Of a DNA stretch of 64,000 nt, positions 56,625 through 64,000 are shown in pieces. The notes below the pieces were generated by a model. The model did no database searches and was not told where the DNA came from. It saw only the letters and a list, made by a program, of their open reading frames with translations. Source of the stretch: Poa pratensis. Lineage: Eukaryota; Streptophyta; Magnoliopsida; Poales; Poaceae. The position numbers were made by a program, and so were the translations under genes. How positions within the stretch are numbered: the first letter of the stretch is position 1; each line of letters opens with the position of its first letter. The stretch covers positions 22,896,431-22,960,430 of the forward strand of contig CAMZMU010000048.1 of NCBI GenBank assembly GCA_947311845.1. The letters are read 5' to 3'.

Positions 56625-56990
56625 GGTTCCCGGGTGCATATGCACGCTTTATTTAGAGTGCATTTCAAACACATTGTAAATGTCAAACAAAAAAACGTAA
56701 AACAATGTTCGCCATAGATTTTAACATCATATGTGTTCACAAAGTCGTTTCATGAAAAATCGACATTTTTTGTGGCTTGTACAAAAAGACAAAATTAATT
56801 GCTAAAATATATAAGCCTTTTCACGCGACATGTTTTTTCTTTTCTACATAGGCCACAAGAAATATGGGCTTTCTGCGAAACGACTTTGTGAATACCTAAA
56901 TATGAAAATGTATCCACGGAATTTTACTTTGATTTTTTCGATATTTCAAAATGTGTTTATAAATACCGGGTGACCGGAGCCACGAAAATT
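56625..56990. mobile_element. Degenerate foldback element
   Basis: The two halves are imperfect inverted copies. GTGTTCACAAAGTCGTTTCATG near 56730 pairs with CGAAACGACTTTGTGAATAC near 56875, TTTTTTGTGGCTTGTAC pairs with CTACATAGGCCACAAGAAAT, and the ends GGTTCCCGGGTGC and ATACCGGGTGACCGG partly pair. Identity between arms is perhaps three quarters. No coding capacity. It lies about 0.7 kb upstream of the alpha-amylase gene. Confidence 0.65.
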
Positions 56991-57290
56991 CCGGCTTTGA
57001 TGGATAAAGTTTGTGACGAAGTTGTTCATGGACTGTTCATAGGATCATGGTTTCATATGTATCATCAGCCGGGTTGTGGATATTGCTCCGTTGATCGGCG
57101 ACTAGGACTCATTTATGGGAGCACTATCCGATTCTCTCATTTCGAGGTCCATATGAGCAATCCACTATCACCTTTGCAGTTTGAGGATGTGGATAGAGCT
57201 TCCAGGTCAAGAACTTTTAAGGATGAGCCCAAGAGGATGCAACGGGAGCCAGCCGCCAGTCAACATGCAAGTACTACGCTGGTAGAGTAG
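56970..57290 (+). other. Unrecognised open frame, 106 codons
   Basis: An open frame starting MTGATKIPALMDKVCDEVVH overlaps the right end of the foldback element. Its composition is protein-like in the middle (GSTIRFSHFEVHMSNPLSPL), but I recognise no family and see no promoter or splice context. It could be a captured exon or chance. Confidence 0.2.
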
Positions 57291-57302
57291 CACCGTAGCC
57301 CA

Positions 57303-57610
57303 TAACAAGCAGATCGAAGGTTTCAAACGATGCAAGCTCTCGTGCTAAACCATGCATGGCGCGCCACCTGGTCTTTCGACTGTCTGTCCATCTGATCCTT
57401 CTCCTCCCAGATAGGGAAGGAAAGAAACCGCCTCGACAGCGGTCGTCGCCGCCGCCACGCCGCCGCATCTCTGCGGGAAGGAATGCGTCGGGCCGTCGAG
57501 TCCGGGACCTTCTGTCACCGTCTTTATCCACATCCATATCCACACGTTCCCCATATACATCTGGTATCGTTTCCAGCGTCGAGCACCGTGCCTCCGACGA
57601 CCTATAAATT
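57303..57610 (+). promoter_or_regulatory. Alpha-amylase promoter with paired TATCCA elements
   Basis: TATAAAT at 57603-57609 lies about 103 bp before the ATG. Two TATCCA boxes at 57525-57530 and 57537-57542, 12 bp apart, lie about 60-80 bp upstream of it. TATCCA is the core element of the sugar-starvation response of rice alpha-amylase genes, bound by MYBS-type MYB factors. A TAACAAG at 57303 matches the loose gibberellin-response consensus but sits far upstream. Regulation by sugar is therefore better supported than by gibberellin. All of this is motif-based inference. Confidence 0.6.
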
Positions 57611-57711
57611 CCCCCGGCGGCAAGCTCTCTTGGCACAGAAAAACAACCTCTTGTGTTCTCTTCTCTCTTCTCTACGAGAGATCAGCAAGCTACTAGTTCA
57701 CTCACACGAGA

Positions 57712-59278
57712 ATGAAGCTTTCGAGCAGCTCGTGTTTGGTGCTTCTCGTGGCACTCTGCAGTTTGGCCTGCTGCAACCTGGTCCAAGGACAGCCGCAAAT
57801 CCTCTTCCAGGTGCTTACTTGAATAACCAACCGCATGCATCATTGAGATAATGAGATTGTGTGATAGAGTACTAGCTTAATTGGTCATGCAGGGTTTCAA
57901 CTGGGAGTCTTGGAAGAAGCAGGGGGGCTGGTACAACTTCCTCAAGGGCCAAGTCAGCGACATAGCCAAGGCCGGCGTCACCCATGTCTGGCTCCCTCCA
58001 CCCTCGCACTCTGTTTCCCCACAAGGTACGTACAAAGACTAGTCCTTGGCTTAGTTGTCTTGCCAACACGCTTCTCTGTTTCTGATCACTTATTTTGCAT
58101 CGGCAGGCTACATGCCAGGGCGGCTGTACGACCTTGACGCCTCCAAGTACGGCACCGCGGCGGAGCTCAAGTCCCTGATCGCGGCCTTCCACGGCGAGAG
58201 CGTCCAGTGCGTGGCCGACGTCGTGATCAACCACCGCTGCGCCGACTACAAGGACGCGCGCGGCGTCTACTGCATCTTCGAGGGCGGGACGCCCGACGAC
58301 CGCCTCGACTGGGGCCCCGCCATGATCTGCAGCGACGACACGAAATTCTCGGACGGCACGGGGCATCGCGACACGGGCGACGGCTTCGACGCGGCGCCCG
58401 ACATCGACCACCTCAACCCGCGCGTCCAGCGGGAGCTCTCCGACTGGCTCACATGGCTCAGGACTGACGTCGGCTTCGACGGCTGGCGCCTCGACTTCGC
58501 CAAGGGGTACTCGCCCGCCGTCGCCAGGACGTACATCGACAGCGCCAAGCCCGGCTTCGTGGTGGCGGAGGTATGGAACTCGTTGACCTACGACGGTGAC
58601 GGCAAGCCGTCGCGTAACCAGGACCAGTGTCGGCAAGGGCTCGTGGACTGGGTGCAGACAGTCGGCGGGCCGGCCATGGCGTTCGACTTCGCCACCAAGG
58701 GGGTGCTGCAGGCGGGCGTGCAGGGCGAGCTGTGGCGTCTGCGCGATGGCGCCGGGAAGGCGGCCGGCATGATCGGGTGGCGGCCCGAGAAGGCTGTGAC
58801 GTTCGTCGACAACCACGACACCGGGTCGACGCAGAAGGTCTGGCCGTTCCCGTCCGACAAGGTCATGCAAGGCTACGCCTACATCCTCACCCACCCAGGA
58901 GTCCCCTGTATCGTAAGTACTATCTAACCCAAACTCTCCTCAAGTGACACTTCAGTTGTACTGGAATCTCTCCTGATCGATTATGCAATATTGTAGTTCT
59001 ACGACCACATGTTCGACTGGAACCTGAAGCAGGAGCTGACCCAGCTGGCCGGGATCAGGGCGCGGAACGGCATAGGCGCCACCAGCAGCCTGAGGATCCT
59101 CGTCGCCGACGCCGATCTGTACATGGCCATTGTTGACGAGAAGGTCCTGCTCAAGATCGGAACAAGGTACGACGTGGGCAACGTGGTACCGTCGGATTTC
59201 CATCAAGCGGCGCACGGCAAGGATTACTGCGTCTGGGAGAAGGGGAGCCTCCGTGTTCCAGCGGGGCGACACCTATAG
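57712..59278 (+). CDS. Secreted alpha-amylase (GH13, AMY3-like)
   Basis: Four exons, 57712-57810, 57893-58025, 58107-58912, 58997-59278, total 1320 nt (439 residues) with no break. A signal peptide ([20 protein letters not shown], cut near VQG) precedes the GH13 barrel. Catalytic residues are all present: Asp207 (GFDGWRLDF), Glu232 (VVAEVW) and Asp315 (FVDNHDTGS); [10 protein letters not shown] holds the conserved calcium and substrate loop. The C-terminal beta domain ends RVPAGRHL, typical of the AMY3 group of cereal enzymes. It hydrolyses internal alpha-1,4 bonds of starch, in germinating grain or sugar-starved tissue, and is exported through the secretory pathway. The introns fall after Gln33, within codon 78 and after Ile346. 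Subgroup placement is by eye. Confidence 0.95.
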
Positions 59279-59794
59279 CCCGTGCTGAGTAACACACCGC
59301 TCTTCGAATATCCAAGAACCTTTTAGGTTTTCTAGTCCAGTTTATGACTGTTTGAGCATGTAATGAACCAGTAATAACGAAACAAGCTTACCCATGGCCA
59401 GTTTCCGGGCACAGCTTGTGCTTTGTAGTTTGTATGAACACGACTCAATATGTGTAAGAGATTTTGATGCACCTAACGAGAACGTATTAACAAGTCTTTT
59501 TTCCTTAATATATACTCCTATATTAAAGTTTGTAGGATTAGGACTTTCTTAACGACTTAGAAACCGCACACTCCATTTTTTATCTGTTTCTTCTTTTGTT
59601 GGTTTCGTGACGTCTGTCTGGTTGGCCCCTGTCAATAGGTTTTATGTTTTCCGTGAACATTTTCCTGACGTTGTTTTGATTCCTTATCCTTTATTACCTG
59701 TTCTCGTTCATGACAAAAATATATTTTTCCTTCTATAGCCTTTGGTGTGTTTTCCATTTCTTTGGGGCGGTTTCCCGATCCAAATTACTACCTA
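59279..59794. other. Alpha-amylase 3' flank and unassigned DNA
   Basis: Presumed 3' UTR to about 59400, then AT-rich sequence with no recognisable feature up to the Helitron-like terminus. Confidence 0.4.
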
Positions 59795-59825
59795 CTAGTG
59801 GAATTTTGCGCGTCGTCACGACGCG
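59795..59825 (-). mobile_element. Helitron-like 3' terminus
   Basis: On the minus strand a perfect 8-bp stem, CGCGTCGT and ACGACGCG with a one-base loop (59809-59825), is followed ten bases later by CTAG (59795-59798) and then T. A short hairpin about 10 bp before CTRR is the signature of a Helitron 3' end. The element would extend rightward; its 5' TC end could not be located. Confidence 0.6.
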
Positions 59826-61660
59826 ACTTTGTTAGTTTTTAAATTTTTATTGGCGATATGTTGCTGTAATATTTCGCGAACAATGCTTTTTTAAAGTATT
59901 GTAGATGTTCAAAGTGTATTAAAGGAATGGTTTAGAAGTAAGAAGATTAAGTAACAAAATTACTTAGATGGGGAAAAAACTTTTTGTTTTATCTGCATAT
60001 TCGTAGTAAAAATGCTCATTATTGTAAACAAACAGTATTCGTTGAATTAATTTAATTCTATAAGTTGGAGTGGTCAAGTATTTTTGTAATTTGTTATAAA
60101 TATCGAAATATTTAATTTAACTCCATAGTCTGAGGAAATACGTTGTAAGGAAATTTGTTAAATTCAATCCATAATTAGAGGAAATGCTTTTTTATTTTCC
60201 TCAAACATTTAGTGAATGAAGTATTTTTTATTTTTATGCGCATAATTAGAGAGATTTAAGCTAAATTATCTCTGAATACTAAACAATTTGGGAAGAAATA
60301 ATAAGTTTGCATTTTGCTTTGAAAATTTAATTGAATTCTATAATCAAATGGAATACATTATATGGACACTTATTAAATTGAATCCATAATTTGTGGGAAT
60401 TAATTTGGGTTTTCTCTAAATATTCATTGAATTGAAATCTTGAAATATGTTTGCATTATGCCATAAGTAGCGCAAACAATAAATGGTATTTTTTTCGGTT
60501 GCGTAGTATAATCATAGGAAATGTATTTTGTGAGCATTTATTACTTTTTAATTTATAATTAGATGAAGTGCACTTACAATGTATACAAATATTAGGTAAC
60601 ATGAATTGTTTAAGTTTGTTTCTATTTTGGCATTAGTACGTATCATTTTTTTGAGCATGTTGATATATTTTGGGGTAGGTCAAATATTTTAGCAATTTGA
60701 AATGTTGAAATGTGCTCCTTTTTTTCCAAATAATATTTAAGTTAAGTATGTAGTTAGTGGTACTGCATATTTTTTTGGATTTGTGCTAATAAATGGGGAA
60801 AGTTCGTCTATGTTGCATCCAAATTTTGACTATTTTGAATTGTTTAACTATGTTTTGTGTTTTGCTATATGTAGTTAGCGTTGAATTTTTCGGAACTTTT
60901 TTATATAGTTTAGAGAATATTCAAATATTCAGCAAATTGAAGTATTTAAATATGTTTGTATGTTGCCATGAATTCTTAATTGTAATTAGAAAAAATGTAT
61001 TCGAGTTATATCGAAATGGTGAATAATTTGAAACTTTCAGAAATGCTACGATAATTTCGAATACTTGGTAAATTCGAATGTTTGATTATGTTTGTATGTT
61101 GGCATAAATTAGTAATTTAGCTTCGTAATCAGAAGATGTGCATTATATGAGCCAAAAATTAGAGCGCACATTTTGTTATAAGATTTAAAAGAGAGCCTCA
61201 TAAGGTATAACTAAAGTAGCAACATTTTCCAATAGCATAATTGAAAAATAAAGTGTATCGTAATTTCACATTGATAAATATCTTTTACTCAATGGATGAC
61301 ATAGATTGATAATTGTTTGGTATGACGAATGCTGATACACATATCATTGTATGAGCAGTCTCAGCACCGGAAAACATGTGAGGTTAATATTTAATACTTG
61401 GAAGTAAACCATAAATCATTTGAGGTCGTCCATGCCAGGTGTAATGTCTCAAATGATCTCCCTGATCTCTCATCCACAATAATGACTTTGCATATACCCA
61501 GTTCGTCAAAAATGGAAATGAAGTGGAAATACACAAGCTTAAGCAGGTAATCTTTGTTTTAAGCAGTACTACGTTGACATCGTATTAACTTGGTTTGGTT
61601 GTTTTATCACCTTTAAGTGGTGTTATGGTTTCGTAATTTGGCAATGCGTTGAGATTGATA
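59826..61660. repeat. AT-rich degenerate repeat region
   Basis: Phrases like AATTCAACTCCATAATT-type, GAGGAAATGC and TTTCTCTAAATATT recur at low identity through the region, apparently older relatives of the tandem units to the right. No coding frames. Confidence 0.5.
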
Positions 61661-61666
61661 ATTACT

Positions 61667-62790
61667 TAAGGTCCTAATAATTTGATTATCGTGATTGGTA
61701 TATCATCAAGATGTCTTAAATATTTAATTAAGCTACATAATTAGAGGAAATACAGTGTGGATTTTTTTTTGAATTCAACTCCATTTAATTAGAGAAAGTG
61801 CATTTGGATTTTCTCTAAATATTTACCGATTTTGAAAATGTCCAAAAATGGTTGTATTATGCTATAATTATGTAGAATTTATTTTTCTGATCATTTTGAT
61901 ATGTTTTGCATATTTTTATGGTAGGTAGATTTTAAAATATTGATTCCGTAGTATTATTCATTTTTTGTAAATACTTAAGGTCCTAATAATTTGATAAGTA
62001 TATTTGATTATCGTGATTGGTATATCATCAAGATGTCTTAAATATTTAATTAAGCTACATAATTACAGGAAATACAGTGTGGAATTTTTTTTTGAATTCA
62101 ACTCCATTTAATTAGAGGAAGTGCATTTGGATTTTCTCTAAATATTTACCGATTTTGAAAATGTCCAAAAATGGTTGTATTATGCTATAATTATGTAGAA
62201 TTTATTTTTCTGATCATTTTGATATGTTTTGCTTATTTTTCTGGTAGGTAGATTTTAAAATATTGATTCCATAGTATTATTCATTTTCTGTAAATTGTTT
62301 AAGTGAATTGGGCCCATTTTAAAAATGTCCAGAAATGTTCGTATTGTGCTATAAATAATTATTTTGTCTTAAATAGTTAATTAAGCTACATAATTGGAGG
62401 AAATACAGTGTAAAAGTTTTTTTTTAATTCAACTCCATTTAATTAGAGGAAGTGCATTTGGATTTTCTCTAAATATTTACCGTTTTAAAAATGTCCAAAA
62501 ATAGTTGTATTATGCTATAAATATTTAGAATTTATTTTTTGATCATTTTGATATGTTTTGCATATTTTTCTGGTAGGTAGTTGTTAAAATATTGATTCTA
62601 TAGTATTATTCATTTTCTGTAAATTGTTTAAGTGAATTGGGCCCATTTTAAAAATGTTTAGAAATGTTTGTATTGTGCTATAAATAATTAGAATTTATTT
62701 TTCTGATCATTTTAATATATTTTTCATATTTTTCTGCTAGGTAGATTTTAAACTATTAATTTTGTAGGGTTATTCATTTTCTGTAAATTG
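61667..62790. repeat. Tandem array, about 325-bp unit, three copies
   Basis: Markers such as GTCTTAAATA at 61713, 62033 and GTCTTAAATAG at 62366 give spacings of 320 and 333 bp. Each unit also has TTAATTAAGCTACATAATT, GTGCATTTGGATTTTCTC, AAAATGTCCAAAAATGGTTG and TGATCATTTTGATATGTTTT in the same order. The middle unit carries an extra block near its start (ATAAGTATATTTG). Copies are about 90% alike by eye. Confidence 0.85.
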
Positions 62791-62799
62791 TTTAAGTCA

Positions 62800-63350
62800 A
62801 CTGGGCCCGCATGTCAGGGTTTTTTTCTCGTGGGAAAAGGATGAGGCACTGACTAACCGGGCCCACTGCCACGTCGAGATGACGTAAGCAGTGGAGACGA
62901 CGGCGACGGCGAGCTCGCCGGCGGCGGCCTAGCGCGAATTAGGATACGCGGATGGGAGCGTTGGAGGCGCGCGGATGTGGTCTGCTCGAAAACGGTGGCG
63001 CCGCCGCTATTTGGTCGACGGAGTGTCGCCGGCGGCAAGAAAACGCGGCGGCCCGAGCGAGGAAGGTCGCGACGATTTCGGCGCCTCTGGGGCGGCCCGG
63101 CATGCGTTCGTGGGCGAGGTGGGAGAGGACGTGGCGGCGGAGGCTCCTGTGTGCTTCGATCTGGACTGGGAGGAGCGGAGCGGAGGGGGCGAGCGTCGGC
63201 GGCGGCGGCGCACTCCGGCCGCGCGCGTGAGAGAGGAGGAAGGAGGGGATTGTGGGGGCTTTTTTACGGGAAAGAACTTGGGGTTTTGTGTATTTGCAAA
63301 CAGGTCCTTCGCCCCGAAGAGCTGTGTGCTGTGAGGTTTGAATGGTGATT
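62800..63350. other. GC-rich segment of unknown origin
   Basis: An abrupt shift to GC-rich DNA with open frames on both strands (for example 62952-63230 plus and 63007-63387 minus), all low-complexity Arg/Gly/Ala wording. The start has promoter-like text (GGGCCCGCATGTCAGG). It could be a captured gene 5' end or a transposon sub-terminal region; no domain supports a gene. Confidence 0.3.
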
Positions 63351-64000
63351 CTTCGGAAATCCGGGGACCTTTTTGCAAAAATACCAAGTACTATTCAACA
63401 CTGTAGATGTGAACAGTACATACTGTTGCTCACAACAGTGACCAACTTTCATATAGTTAGTAATTGTGGTGCTATCCTGTCTCCTGATCTTTCTTTCTGG
63501 GTGCCACCTGTGCCTACCGTGGGGTTGATAGTCGATACCATGGCAGCTTGTCACCAGGTTACCCTTACCAACGTTTCTATGCGATGGTCACCCCACCATG
63601 GCCGCTCTGTCGGACCGCAATATTCGCAGCTCGTCCGCATTCCCTCGCTCTTGTTTCCCCATGGCAACTCCTCACCCCCGCCGTAACACCTCGCCTGGTG
63701 GCGTACCCCTAGCCCGTCATCTGGTCCGGTGTGTGGGCGCTAGACAACAAACAAAAGTTTCCCCCTTCACGCCTCATCCCCCCCCCCCCCCCCCCCCCAA
63801 ACCAATCGACTATAGCGGACAAGCGGGCACACGACGCCACTCCAGCACCCCTCCGCCGACAGGGAACGAGCTACACAGAAAAAAACCATGCACGCAAGTT
63901 CAAACAAAGATCACTATTGAGGTGCAAGTAACAATATCTTACCCTTAACGATCATTGATGAAACAAAAGACGACTCATTGCTGATTCCTGCAACTAGGTT
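63351..64000. other. Unassigned DNA with C homopolymer
   Basis: No supported gene. A run of 22 C lies at 63777-63798, likely length-variable. Confidence 0.45.

Noticed and set aside
57872..58894. 340-codon open frame antisense to the alpha-amylase gene
   Set aside because: It is the mirror of GC-rich amylase exons, runs across an intron of that gene, and has no motif of its own.
63777..63798. Run of 22 C
   Set aside because: A homopolymer of uncertain length in the assembly; no biological claim made.

Overview
This is a plant nuclear window, most likely from a cool-season grass (Pooideae, such as Triticeae or Poeae). Evidence: spliced genes with GT-AG introns and GC-rich first exons typical of grasses; Stowaway MITEs with CTCCCTCCGTTCC-type ends; an 8-kb Athila-type LTR element whose LTR begins TGATACGTCTCC, a family common in Triticeae; and proteins that resemble rice orthologues closely. 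Family names come from recognition by eye, since no search was run.

Layout. 1-9.3 kb is repeat-rich: two LINE remnants, a Ty1/copia integrase relic, a periodic GGAACAAA array, and a small duplicated gene fragment split by a retroposon. 9.3-22.5 kb is a nested retrotransposon. A minus-strand Ty3/gypsy chromovirus-type element (LTRs 9337-9681 and 22188-22538) carries inside its gag a plus-strand, pol-less Athila-type element (13235-21486). 22.5-26.5 kb holds MITEs, a large foldback element and a partial duplicate of the next gene's 3' end.

26.7-59.3 kb is the gene island: a DUF4378/TRM-like gene (-), an At1g01500-like gene (-), an AE7-like cytosolic Fe-S assembly gene (-) head-to-head with a DYW-type PPR gene (+), TYW1 for wybutosine synthesis (-), a PMT-type pectin methyltransferase (-), the auxin-oxidising dioxygenase DAO (-), and a secreted AMY3-like alpha-amylase (+). 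These are unrelated housekeeping and developmental genes. Apart from the shared AE7-like/PPR promoter interval and the closely spaced, co-oriented PMT and TYW1, nothing suggests joint regulation. 59.3-64 kb is AT-rich repeat DNA with a Helitron-like 3' terminus and a tandem array of about 325 bp units, then a GC-rich unclassified stretch.

Two cross-cutting observations. First, five of the eight host genes carry single-base reading-frame breaks, mostly at short C/G runs, and allowing for them returns every exon sum to a multiple of three. This looks more like consensus indel errors than pseudogenes. Second, retroposition by LINE machinery left several marks: a 702-bp LINE tail with a perfect 16-bp target duplication just upstream of DAO, and three tiny oligo(T) insertions flanked by 13-17 bp direct repeats. 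I found no tRNA or rRNA gene and no CRISPR. I see no clearly new biological system; the foldback element, the micro-insertions and the Helitron-associated array are the least ordinary items.
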